From contig NC_087063.1 in assembly GCF_963678635.1 (NCBI RefSeq), forward strand, positions 43,972,759-44,036,758: a stretch of DNA of 64,000 nt. The letters run 5' to 3'. The notes under the pieces were generated by a model, which worked only from the letters and a program-made list of their open reading frames with translations, did no database searches and was not told the origin of the DNA. Positions 56,001 to 64,000 of the stretch are shown here, piece by piece (the stretch's first letter is position 1; every line of letters starts with the position of its first letter). Both the position numbers and the translations under genes were made by a program. The stretch is from Symsagittifera roscoffensis. Taxonomy: Eukaryota; Xenacoelomorpha; Acoela; Convolutidae.

Positions 56001-59000
56001 GAGTCTTCATCCCATCCTTCACGCTCCCCGGACAATTTTCCTTCTCCGGTTCCTTCTTCCGTGAACCTGGAACACTCCCCGGACTCTTGACCTGGTCCCA
56101 GGTGTTCAGTATCTTCCTTGAACGTCACTTTCTTTTTCCTAACCCTGGTCTGCTCCAGAATGTCTTCGGGGATTTTGTCAACTAGTGACCGCACGACATC
56201 TTTGCTGTCAGTGACGCTTCCTCTTGATGAGTCAGTTTCGTTCACTGTCTCTTTTCTCCGAAGTATAGTGAATTCCGGTTTCTCTGTACCCTTCTCCTGG
56301 GTCACGGGCTTATCATCTGATAGTTTCTCGAGCAACCTCATTAAGTCATCATCTATCTGTGCAGTTCCTGCTTCCACCTGGTTAAGATCATAGCCTTTTG
56401 CCTTGAGCGTCTCCTTCACGATCTTCGACTTGAGTATAATCTCAATCGGAATCCTCTTGCTCTTCCTCAAGATGGTCTTCTCTGGAGGCTCTTTAGGCAA
56501 TTCAGGATGATCTTCTATCGGTTTGCCTGACTTGTCCAGCCATCTCGTGAGTGGAAGACTGTCGTACGTTTCCTTGTCCATGAATGAGAAGCCATCTTTG
56601 ATTTCAGGTCTGTCTGCTTCTCTTTGCTCTTGTCTCTCATAGAACTCCGTCTTCTTACTCAAGCTGTCGGCATTCTGATGTTTATCTCGCGTTCTATGCT
56701 CAATTATCATGTTGTATCCGTCCAGGCGAACTATCCACCTCCCAATGTAACTTTGGTCCATTGAGTACGTTTTCAGCCAGCTCAGTGCTCTGTTGTCGAC
56801 TCGCAACTTGAATGGTTCACTGCCCAAGTATGCCCTGTATTTCTCGACAAAGGTAACCACCGCGAACATCTCAGCTTTCGGTGCTCCGTACTTCATTTCC
56901 GTGTCACTCAGGACTTTGCTCCCGTACGCTATTGGTCTCAAGACTGTCTTCCCATTCCATTCTTGTTCTTGGTGGAGAATCCCAGAAATCGCGACTACCG
57001 AGGCATCCGTGTCCAGCACGTACATCCCTTTCTCAGTCGGCATACCCAGTACTGGTGCCTCACATAGCTCTTTCTTTATCCTCTGGAATGACTCTTCTGC
57101 TGCGTTGTTCCACGTGAACTTCTTGCCCTTGTGTCTCATTAATTGTTGCATCGGGTATACCTTGTCTGCATAGCCTTTGATGAACTCTCTATAATAGTTA
57201 GCGAAACCCAGGAAGCTCATCAACTGGTGCTCTGTCTTCGGTGATTTCCAGGTCAGGACTGCTTCCACGGCGTCCGTATCAGGTCTGATGCCGTGCTTGT
57301 CTACCATCCTGCCCAAGTATTTTATTGAGTCCTTGCGTATCTCGCACTTTGATGGTTTACACTTTAGCCCCGACCTCTTCATGCATGCAAACACTTCGTC
57401 TAGTCTCTCAATGTGGTCTTCCAGTGTTGGCGTCGCTATTACCACGTCATCCACGTAGCACATTACCAGGTTGCCATACTTCTTCGTTACGCCTATCAGC
57501 GCGTGTGCCATCAACCGCTGAAACGTGGCTGTGGCATTGCAAAGTCCAAACGGCATCCGTTTCCATTGAAACAGACCCAACTCGCAGGCAAACCCTGTCT
57601 TGTCCCTGTCCTGCTTCCTTAGTGGTACTTGCCAAAAGGCTGAGCCTAAATCAAGAGTCGTAAAAAATTTTGCATCACCTAACTTCGAAAGGCTCTCATC
57701 AATCCTAGGTATGGGATAGGCATCCTTCACCGTGACGGAGTTCAGGTATCGAAAGTCACAACAAAACCTCAACTGGTCGCCTTTCTTTTTGGCCATCACT
57801 ACTCCACACGCCCACGGTGACTTGGATGGTTCTATCATGTCATACTCTAGTAACGTCTCGATCTCTTTTCTACACGCGTCCGATTTGTGTGGGGTCATGC
57901 GCCTCGCCCCCTCCCTGTGTGGTACCGCGTTTTCCTCAAGTTCTATTTCATGCTCAACGAAATTGCAACACCCGATATCCGCCTTATGCCTCGAAAAAAC
58001 ATCCTCGTTCCGCTCTAGTACGTCCTTGATGGCTTCGAGCTGTTCATCTTTCAGTTTGCCCCTCAAATGTTCAATCTCCGGCAGGACCGGTTTTTCATTT
58101 TGCATTTCATCTAGTGTGGGTCGCTCTGGAAAGTTCGAACAGCTCGAAAGACCATCATCCGTTTCTGACTTAAGTGATTTAATAAGACCTGAAGAATCTT
58201 TTATTTTCTGCAATCGTCTCAAGATACAAATTTTGTCCCTGTGATTGGGGCAATCAACAACTTCATTTTGTTTTGAATTCTCAATTGTTTCATATCGAGT
58301 TTTAACCGGTAAAGCATATCCCAGTTTCCTCCCTCTTTGTATCGTGATCGGTATATCAAGGGTATTCAACAAGACACTGACGCAGAGGCCGCTCTTCGTT
58401 ATCGAAAATGATCTTCCTAAAACAGCAGCACTTTGACTATTAGGATTCGGAACTATGCACACTTGCTTGTTGTCACTTAGTTCATTGTAGTTTTTCATCC
58501 TCAAACTTACGATTGCCGCTTCATTAGCTTTTAGCCTCACCCTCCTACTCAAGAATACCGGTGCTTTGTTTTCATTTGCCATTATTAAATTTACCGGTTT
58601 GATTGCGTACCTCCTATCCGGGTTCCGTATCCTGAACATTGCGTTATTTAAATCAATCGTTACGTCGAAATTCCTGATGAAGTCTCTGCCCAAAATGAAT
58701 TGGTCAGATTCATCTAAGTTTTCTACCACGATAAAGCTCATCCACAGGTTACGTTCCCCCAAATTGAGGGCTATTATCGGCGTCCTGCCCAGCACCCGTA
58801 GGGCCCCTTTGTTTGCAGCTGACAGCCGTATTCTCGAGTCTATCAAGTCACCTTTGTCAAAGCCCATCTTCTCCCAAGTTTCGATTGGTATAACGCTCAA
58901 GACTGCTCCCGTGTCAAGCAACCCACGCAACTGAGTCTTTTTGCCACTTATATCCAGCACGTGCCCTGTCACATCTGCCTCCGTCCCGATGTGCATTGCA

Positions 59001-61876
59001 TCTTCCTCAAGCATGGCGCAGTGTCCAATCGATCTCACTTTCAATTCTTCTTTCCCGACGTAGATTTGTCCAATTAGGTCTTCGTCACATGTTATCATTG
59101 TCTTGGTATAGATGTTAATCCCATCTATATTTAGCATCACCTCGTGTGGACCGTAAGCTTCAGTATATCTGCTATCAACACGTACCGACTTGCTGCCCCC
59201 TCTCATGAGTAGTGCTCTCAGTGCTCTAGAAGTCGTTTGTGGGCTTATACCACTCAAGTAATCTGCGTACACATCAATATGCATTACTGTCTGGTCACTC
59301 GGTTCGCTCAAGTTTCTGGTTACCTCGTGGCCGCCCACTGTGATAATCGACATTATTCTAGCCCCGATTCTCGATATGCCGAATGGCTTTCCCGTAATCA
59401 TTTTTACAGTGTTACAATTCCCGGTCTTTGTTGAGCCCGGTACAGCTTCTGGTGCTTGGTTCGATCCAGTTAATGCTTCGTTAAAATTCTGTCTTTCTAT
59501 CTCCAGCTTTAGTCGTTGCTCTATTTCTTTCGCAGCCAGGTCCTGTTTCACTTTGGCAATTGCTTCCGTCGCCGCTTTCTCATAATTTATCTCTAGAGAG
59601 TTCCCTGCCGCGGATTCTATGGCATCATTAACGTGTGATACAGCTTTCACTGTCTTCGTCGGCAATTCCGTGTTTGGTGCTCCTAAGTTCCTCGATTCAA
59701 ATTCGTTTTGCCTGTTCCGCTGATTCTGCACCACCGCTAATGCCAACTTATGTTTAGGGTGACTCTGGTCCTTGACCGCTTCCCAGAACAAGGGACAGTC
59801 CATTCGGAAGTGCCCCTCCTGGTTACAGAAGAAGCATCTTGCGCCTATCTTGATGATTAAGCCACTATAGTACTCTTGTTCCTCCATCTGGCTCATGTCC
59901 TCCTCATCTGGTGCATATCCTAGACTCTTCATGCCTTGTTTGTATGTTGTGCAGTCAGCCACGTGGTGATCCGCCGACCCGCAGTTCGCACATGATCTGC
60001 GCTTGTCCATGTCATCTCTAGGTTTGTACCATGACGACCTCTGCGGTTGACTTCCCCCTTGCGTGTTCCTGTTTTCTGAATACGAGTATTTCTTGGGTTT
60101 CATCAGCATGTATTCCCTTGATTTCTGTCTCATTTCTTCTGGGGTTGGTGCGCTGTCTTTCGACAATGTGTAGTATGTTGCTAACATTGTCCTTAAGTCG
60201 TCACTTTTTACCCCATCAATGAACTTCGAGGCAATGCTAAAGTTTCTTCTGTTTGTCGACTCCTCTGGGTCACTCCTTCTTCTCAAGCTCTCGAGATCAT
60301 CTAGGAACCGATCTATTGACTCGTCGTCCCTCTGCCTTCTCTTTTCAAATCGCATCATCGCTTGGTGACCCTTCATGCCTGACCCGAATCGATTCAGCAA
60401 TATCTCGAAGATCTTGTCCGCGGTATCGCGTTCTTCTTCTTTCTTCGCAACCACGCATTTTAATGCTGTGCCTTCTAAATTGCTGAGTATGGCTGTGCAT
60501 GCTTGTCTTTCATCGTTCAAGTTGTCTTGCTCTAGATGTAATCTCATCACTTCCACCCACGTGTCAATGCATCCATCTGAGTCGTCTTTGAATTCTTTTG
60601 GCTTCTTGAATGTTTTTCTTGATTTCCCATCTCTCCTATCGCTCGAGTTAGTGTTCCTCGTGGCGAAGGCCTCTAGAGTCCTGTTCATCATCTCCCAAGT
60701 GTTTGCCCATGTCATAGCATCCGGACCTGCGTTGCTGTTAGCTGTTGAGTCCCCCGGACCAGTCGTTGTACTTGACATTCCATTCTTCATGATTGTTTTA
60801 GCAGCTGTTGGTGCTATGCTCACCGTATCCCGGGTTAAGGGCAACGGTGTCGATTGCCGTTTGTTCCTTTGTGGTTCCACAAAGTCAACTCTGGTGCCTT
60901 GCGCGCGATCCGCTGCCGGTCTTTCTTGTGAGGTAGAATTACTCAAGATTGCATCCAATTTCGCCTGTATTGCACACGAACTCTCGGCCTGATTTTTGCT
61001 CATTGTGTCCATTCTCTTTTCCAGGCTACCTAATTGGCTGTTGACATCATCATATCGGTTTTTTAACTGTTGCAAATCTTTTTTGATGTTCTTATCTCGT
61101 TCTTCATTGGTGGTTTCTACATTATCTGACATCTCCTTGAGTCTCTCTTCTGTTGCCTTGGCCAGGTTAAAATAACTATCCAGATACTCGTTTTTGTTGT
61201 ATCTTAATTCTTTTCTTGTCACTTCTCTGTCCTCTTCGCTGTGCTTCAGCTTTTTGTCGATCTGATTCAGTTTCGCCATCAAGTCACCTAGCTCAAGAGT
61301 AGCCTCTTCATGGTCAGCCGTCAGTTTTTCTTCGTCCGTCGCTTCTGCTCTAGTTTGTCCCTCTCTCGGATTGGCTTCTGTCGTCTTCGTGCTCACTGTT
61401 CCAAATGTTCGTGCTCTCTCAGCTTTTGGTTCTTCAGTCACGTTCTCTTTCGTTTTTATTCCGACCATCATCGCCAACCTTTCTGTAAAAGATGTCTTTT
61501 TTACTTGAGAGTCTTCTTTCACCGTTTCTTCGGTGTTGCCTATTGCATCTTCCACGTTGTCTATTGGTGAGAATTCTATGGGTTTCGAGTTTGGTTCTTC
61601 TGCATTGGGCATTGGAGTTGACTCCGTCGCTATTTTCCTTGTTTCATCAACACTTTGATCAGGTGTCTCTAGATCAATCTCGATGGTGGGTTCTACTCGT
61701 TCCCCTTCCATGCCCTCTCTTGCTCTGTTCTCCGCTGTACTCCTTGTGCTGACCATGTTAACTGAAAAGTTCTTCTTTTTTATCTTTGGGCCCATTGATG
61801 TTGTTTTGCGTAGCGACGAATTATACTTTGCTTCGGTAGGTCTTTTTTCAGCTACCGGTACCCTGCTCCGCCTCAT
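53078..61876 (-). CDS. Element C Gag-Pol polyprotein with macro-like C-terminus
   Basis: One uninterrupted frame of 2932 codons from the ATG at 61876. Gag: basic, disordered N-terminus, coiled coil (about 210-310), capsid-like part (about 440-580), two CCHC knuckles (CANCGSADHHVADC about 628; CFFCNQEGHFRMDC about 682). Protease: LLDTGAVLSVIP (about 988). RT: FCCDFRYLNSV and CYVDDVVIATP (about 1475). RNase H: VLDTDASVVAIS (about 1622) to HQNADSLSKK. Integrase: HDQMGH...CLAC (about 2170-2205), IDH, SDNG and VERQNR (about 2228-2323), and a GPF module (about 2463). The order is Ty3/gypsy. After an acidic linker, residues about 2780-2925 resemble a TARG1-like macro domain, though the GCGLD-type loop is replaced by YDPNRGK, so ADP-ribosyl hydrolase activity is doubtful. 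The length is about twice that of a usual Gag-Pol. Confidence 0.88.
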   Translation of the reverse strand: MRRSRVPVAEKRPTEAKYNSSLRKTTSMGPKIKKKNFSVNMVSTRSTAENRAREGMEGERVEPTIEIDLETPDQSVDETRKIATESTPMPNAEEPNSKPIEFSPIDNVEDAIGNTEETVKEDSQVKKTSFTERLAMMVGIKTKENVTEEPKAERARTFGTVSTKTTEANPREGQTRAEATDEEKLTADHEEATLELGDLMAKLNQIDKKLKHSEEDREVTRKELRYNKNEYLDSYFNLAKATEERLKEMSDNVETTNEERDKNIKKDLQQLKNRYDDVNSQLGSLEKRMDTMSKNQAESSCAIQAKLDAILSNSTSQERPAADRAQGTRVDFVEPQRNKRQSTPLPLTRDTVSIAPTAAKTIMKNGMSSTTTGPGDSTANSNAGPDAMTWANTWEMMNRTLEAFATRNTNSSDRRDGKSRKTFKKPKEFKDDSDGCIDTWVEVMRLHLEQDNLNDERQACTAILSNLEGTALKCVVAKKEEERDTADKIFEILLNRFGSGMKGHQAMMRFEKRRQRDDESIDRFLDDLESLRRRSDPEESTNRRNFSIASKFIDGVKSDDLRTMLATYYTLSKDSAPTPEEMRQKSREYMLMKPKKYSYSENRNTQGGSQPQRSSWYKPRDDMDKRRSCANCGSADHHVADCTTYKQGMKSLGYAPDEEDMSQMEEQEYYSGLIIKIGARCFFCNQEGHFRMDCPLFWEAVKDQSHPKHKLALAVVQNQRNRQNEFESRNLGAPNTELPTKTVKAVSHVNDAIESAAGNSLEINYEKAATEAIAKVKQDLAAKEIEQRLKLEIERQNFNEALTGSNQAPEAVPGSTKTGNCNTVKMITGKPFGISRIGARIMSIITVGGHEVTRNLSEPSDQTVMHIDVYADYLSGISPQTTSRALRALLMRGGSKSVRVDSRYTEAYGPHEVMLNIDGINIYTKTMITCDEDLIGQIYVGKEELKVRSIGHCAMLEEDAMHIGTEADVTGHVLDISGKKTQLRGLLDTGAVLSVIPIETWEKMGFDKGDLIDSRIRLSAANKGALRVLGRTPIIALNLGERNLWMSFIVVENLDESDQFILGRDFIRNFDVTIDLNNAMFRIRNPDRRYAIKPVNLIMANENKAPVFLSRRVRLKANEAAIVSLRMKNYNELSDNKQVCIVPNPNSQSAAVLGRSFSITKSGLCVSVLLNTLDIPITIQRGRKLGYALPVKTRYETIENSKQNEVVDCPNHRDKICILRRLQKIKDSSGLIKSLKSETDDGLSSCSNFPERPTLDEMQNEKPVLPEIEHLRGKLKDEQLEAIKDVLERNEDVFSRHKADIGCCNFVEHEIELEENAVPHREGARRMTPHKSDACRKEIETLLEYDMIEPSKSPWACGVVMAKKKGDQLRFCCDFRYLNSVTVKDAYPIPRIDESLSKLGDAKFFTTLDLGSAFWQVPLRKQDRDKTGFACELGLFQWKRMPFGLCNATATFQRLMAHALIGVTKKYGNLVMCYVDDVVIATPTLEDHIERLDEVFACMKRSGLKCKPSKCEIRKDSIKYLGRMVDKHGIRPDTDAVEAVLTWKSPKTEHQLMSFLGFANYYREFIKGYADKVYPMQQLMRHKGKKFTWNNAAEESFQRIKKELCEAPVLGMPTEKGMYVLDTDASVVAISGILHQEQEWNGKTVLRPIAYGSKVLSDTEMKYGAPKAEMFAVVTFVEKYRAYLGSEPFKLRVDNRALSWLKTYSMDQSYIGRWIVRLDGYNMIIEHRTRDKHQNADSLSKKTEFYERQEQREADRPEIKDGFSFMDKETYDSLPLTRWLDKSGKPIEDHPELPKEPPEKTILRKSKRIPIEIILKSKIVKETLKAKGYDLNQVEAGTAQIDDDLMRLLEKLSDDKPVTQEKGTEKPEFTILRRKETVNETDSSRGSVTDSKDVVRSLVDKIPEDILEQTRVRKKKVTFKEDTEHLGPGQESGECSRFTEEGTGEGKLSGEREGWDEDSDESSENQDSLCMILAEEKTRHHDRELQTDPSSGTYNLEIQEIRGGEELERIAVSRKPYRELSCNSNVRTNLVPEDDMKIVKRMICVKLSDDIHKPGEMNGQIMALKEHVKARYRLSDLIRAQKNDKMTSNLSKWIQSGVKEKGELEEDSYKILSQFYKEKKDLLYHTADGVVACKRKDEEKILHKHNLIILPQLYQTEVLFRSHDQMGHQGIDKVQQRILHRFDWPGMRKACERWVNACLACLQVKDPRKMKFPLKSVESSEFNEVVQIDHQKICMTESGYNQILVIIDHFTKLAEAVPCQTASAEETCDHLITHWISQYGCPMTFQSDNGKAFVGDLTKELMKRSHIAQAHSTTYHPQTNGLVERQNRTLVNMLRVYCSRYMTDWDKYLPQVVGAYNSTQHSTTGISPFMMLTGRERAMPLTFFYPEYEGKRTSPQAYVKEAIKRQQELNELCRRNTAQAQMRQRRKNDEKILRAKPYEVGQYVWVFQNVIPPKGTKKLLKKWRGPFMITEVHQQGRFYRLSTGRAAHYENLKPHVPSPEDWCIPKDMEGLEYLVVEPACEVNEKGTREKNDGNENLSLDDNEKIGVESDAGSFVEEDWNDPEQDEVPKWMEPDRTTPPETRTGNRKRTGMRYNRYGDDFLIDKIQPDKLGEELLKAGELEAGEEWQVIDDGGHYLQDDYSTPEVETDLEQSEIERRENTNLRILEWLRDVKDESREGQSIQQVDVSAANYMKTEDPLFGWTATDRPLDIPQDNSDPTTSTGTSINIFVRGVGIGLTHTENLMIKKLKEVRETSELELEEEEPEPAIGRNFKTKFEIPNEYSENIMITDSDFILSNRTSAICITADMSFKSRLEADFKREYQNVEFLFRQRPGLGGMAALPPSVAQVPGKYLCFLVTRVNDRNTIDPEHVILALTRLRDFMIERGITEVSMPVYDPNRGKLSPRELYAILHVVFAETEIMVYLHKKYYLSIA

Positions 61877-62125
61877 TATTTCTATTTACAATTGCTTTTA
61901 TTTACAATTTTACTATATACACAATCCTATTCTAAGAATAAAATCTTTCGGGAAGGAAAAAAATATATATATATATACAACGTGGTGAAAACCTTGTTTC
62001 AGTTCTCTTTATTAACTTTTCGAGAAACTTTCCTTATTTGTGGTCTCAACCGTACCTGGTTCCAATTAGTCTTGTTCTATCTTAATTCTGTCTTAAAACA
62101 CTTCTTGTAATTTTACTTCAATTTT

Positions 62126-62715
62126 TTACACTGTCCCAAGACTTCCAATTGCCGTCCCTACTCTTCTTTGTACCGTCCCAGGCTTCTTTCTCCTGTCCCA
62201 AGACTGTTCGGTACCGTCCCAGTACTTTCCGGCCGTGTCCCAAGACTCTTGTCCAAGACTACTGTCCCAAGGCTAGTGTCCCAAGACTAGTGTCCCAAGA
62301 CTAGTGTCCCAAGACTACTGTCCCAAGACCCTGTCCCTAGACCCTTGTCCCAAGACCCTGTCCCAAGACCTTGTCCCAAGACCCCGTCCCAAGACCTTGT
62401 CCCAAGACCTTGTCCCAAGACCCTGTCCCATGACCCTGTCCCAAGACCCTGTCCCAAGACCTTGTCCCAAGACCTTGTCCCAAGACCCTGTCCCAAGACC
62501 CTGTCCCAAGACCCTTGTCCCAAGACCTTGTCCCAAGACCCTGTCCCAAGACCCTGTCCCAAGACCCTTGTCCCAAGACCTTGTCCCAAGACCTTGTCCC
62601 AAGACCCTGTCCCAAGACCCTGTCCCAAGACCACTGTCCCAAGACCACTGTCCCAAGACTGTACTGTCCCAAGACTGCTCTGTCCTAAGACTTCTTCGGC
62701 ACTGTCCCAAGACTG
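62126..62715. repeat. Array of about 40 short TGTCCCAAGAC(C/T) repeats
   Basis: Repeats of 11 to 15 bases with core GTCCCAAGAC run almost without interruption, most regular at 62310-62640 and decaying outward at both ends. Both strands give open frames (such as SWDKVLGQGLGT repeats) only because of the periodicity; I do not call them genes. Confidence 0.9.
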
Positions 62716-63589
62716 TTGACAAGTGTCTGGGTGGTGGGACTTTTTCCCTCTTCGTTATGGGGACTTCTTGATTCGCCGTACCTTGTACCACCACTCAAGC
62801 ACTAGTAAAATTTTCCCAAAATCCTCTCTTAAAAGCCAAATGCTGACCCCCCTTTTTCTTATTTCTCTTTTTGGCTACCTCTATTTCAATGTTCCAAGTA
62901 ACTTGAGACTAAAACCTGTGCGCAGGTATCTTGTGATCACCTGTTCGTACAAAATTTTAACACAAATCCTCACCAAAATGCAACAAAAATCTAAGCAAGA
63001 AAAAGTAATAAAAACAGAAAGATGAGCCCACCTAAAATTCAAAGGTGACAAATGTCTACCTTCTAACGAAAAAATGTCTGGTACCTAATTGCCACGCGTT
63101 TCCTTCCCCCCTTCTAGCGATCTTGTGGGGTATCACAAAAAAAACTGTCTATGTCCGTTCCCCCCTACCGATCCGACCAGGGTACCTACCTTAACCTAAT
63201 TCCAATTTTGGATATCCGCTTCCTATGACCAACGCGTGTAAATGACTAATGTAACTAAATCAACGATGTCGACTAATTAGTTACTCTAATTTCCCCCCTT
63301 TTTACAATTTACTACCGCCAACCTCTAACTTAACCAGCCCCCCTTCTAACCTCCCCCCTTTTTAGCCCCCCTTCTTAAGCCTAAAATCACCTTAAGCGCC
63401 GGGTGCTAAACCTCTCAAGAGAAAACCGTAGACCTGTCTCCAGGCCTGCTCAAGTAAAAACTTTTCTCAAAACCGGGGGATATCGCTTATCCAATTTTAC
63501 ACTTATTTCCTATAATGTATTGTGAATTGTAACGATACCCGTTCTGCCCAACTTGAGAACTCGAGAATTGCCAAATCCTTCTTGGCTGC

Positions 63590-63852
63590 TTTCCCACTCG
63601 ACTGGTCACCTGTTCCAGTCCAGTCTCCTATTGGTTCAGCTCAAGTGTCCCTGAACCACTTTCCCACTCGGCTGGTCACCTCTTCCAGTCAAGTCTCCTA
63701 TTGGTTCAGCTCAAGTGTCCCTGAACCACTTTCCCACTCGGATGGTCACCTCTTCCAGTCAAGTCTCCTATTGGTTCAGCTCAAGTGTCCCTGAACCACT
63801 TTCCCACTCGGCTGGTCACCTCTTCCAGTCAAGTCTCCTATTGGTCCAGCTA
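63590..63852. repeat. 70-bp tandem repeat, nearly four copies, with hairpin and CCAAT box
   Basis: Units start at about 63590, 63660, 63730 and 63800 with 70-base spacing and few differences. Each full unit has TCCTATTGG (inverted CCAAT) and GGTTCAG...CTGAACC, a perfect 7-bp inverted repeat around 11 bases. This is an enhancer-like or structured-RNA-like block in the leader of element C. Confidence 0.85.
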
Positions 63853-64000
63853 AGTTCCAAGCTATCTGAAAACCCTTGACAACGCCCCACTTCGGGCACT
63901 TTATTCAGTTTACTGGTTTAAATTGCTAGGTTGATTGAAACGATCGAACTTGTAAAACAGTATGGGTATACTATTTAATTAATATAAAGGTTTGATCCAA

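Larger units (their letters stand above)
42392..64000 (-). mobile_element. LTR retrotransposon C, giant Ty3/gypsy relative (looks whole; 5' end outside)
   Basis: On the minus strand it has a leader (61877 to the edge), Gag-Pol (2932 residues), two long downstream frames (1080 and 1872 residues), a 3' UTR, the polypurine tract GGGGAGTA and a 3' LTR. All three frames are open, so it appears young, possibly recently active. The 5' LTR is not found, so LTR divergence and target-site duplication cannot be checked here. The 3' LTR lies directly in LINE RT coding sequence. Gene order and downstream proteins match A, but protein divergence and the unrelated LTR and leader make it a separate family. 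Confidence 0.88.
61877..64000 (-). other. Element C leader (part), repeat-rich
   Basis: Untranslated sequence upstream of Gag-Pol, at least 2.1 kb. It includes the TGTCCCAAGAC array and the 70-bp repeats listed separately. About 62800-63580 is pyrimidine-rich with several C runs and no gene. No 5' LTR matching 42392-43279 was found before the edge. Confidence 0.6.

Noticed and set aside
62287-62794. Open frames on both strands with SWDKVLGQGLGT or PRPCPKTLSQD repeats
   Set aside because: They arise from the short-period tandem array, which is open in several frames at once; no start context or non-repeat content.
63590-63852. CRISPR-like repeat array
   Set aside because: The 70-bp units are contiguous with no unique spacers, and the setting is eukaryotic.
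1-64000. tRNA or rRNA genes
   Set aside because: No cloverleaf with box A and box B words or rRNA-like sequence was recognised on reading either strand.

Overview
The window looks like a repeat-filled stretch of a nematode genome, most likely Caenorhabditis or a close relative. This rests on AT-rich DNA, a 73-nt intron with a TTTTTTTAG acceptor, another TTTTCAG acceptor, Ty3/gypsy elements with one long Gag-Pol frame, and a zinc-finger PolB of the Polinton/Maverick type. The assignment is inference, because no conserved host gene is recognised. Nearly everything is mobile-element sequence; the only possible non-element genes are a partial frame at the left edge (1-467, minus) and a 165-codon frame at 1120-1617 (minus).

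Layout. 1-2087: the unknown frames and a compact promoter (heat-shock-element array, 60-bp repeats carrying TGACGTCA, TATA box, 5'-UTR intron). 2088-6454: a protein-primed family-B DNA polymerase fossil of Polinton type. 7072-26403: LTR element A (plus strand, broken many times, 5' LTR almost lost). 26404-28806: a LINE remnant, followed to 30246 by a CR1-like LINE remnant. 30247-38617: LTR element B (minus), a deletion derivative of A's family with two LTRs and a captured LINE segment. About 38780-40080: an old PolB relic. 40570-42391: a third LINE remnant (minus). 42392 to the right edge: LTR element C (minus), which looks whole in what is visible; its 5' LTR lies beyond the window.

Elements A, B and C belong to one distinctive lineage of very large Ty3/gypsy elements (about 20 kb). 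They encode an ordinary Gag-protease-RT-RNase H-integrase followed by features that are not ordinary: a macro-domain-like C-terminal extension of Pol (A and C), then a downstream module of roughly 2,900 codons in C. The first downstream protein of C contains a complete SGNH (GDSL) hydrolase signature, absent from the matching part of A, and a second, degenerate SGNH-like domain shared by A and C. The last protein has a conserved C-x4-C-x4-H-x-C-x4-C motif present in A, B and C and is otherwise unrecognised. All three elements share the polypurine tract GGGGAGTA, and its extended form recurs inside pol of A and C. Their long leaders carry repeat arrays: a CCGGARGGGTC motif in A and B, and a TGTCCCAAGAC array plus 70-bp repeats in C. 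This lineage is the best candidate for an undescribed system here, together with the stress-type promoter in front of the Polinton polymerase.
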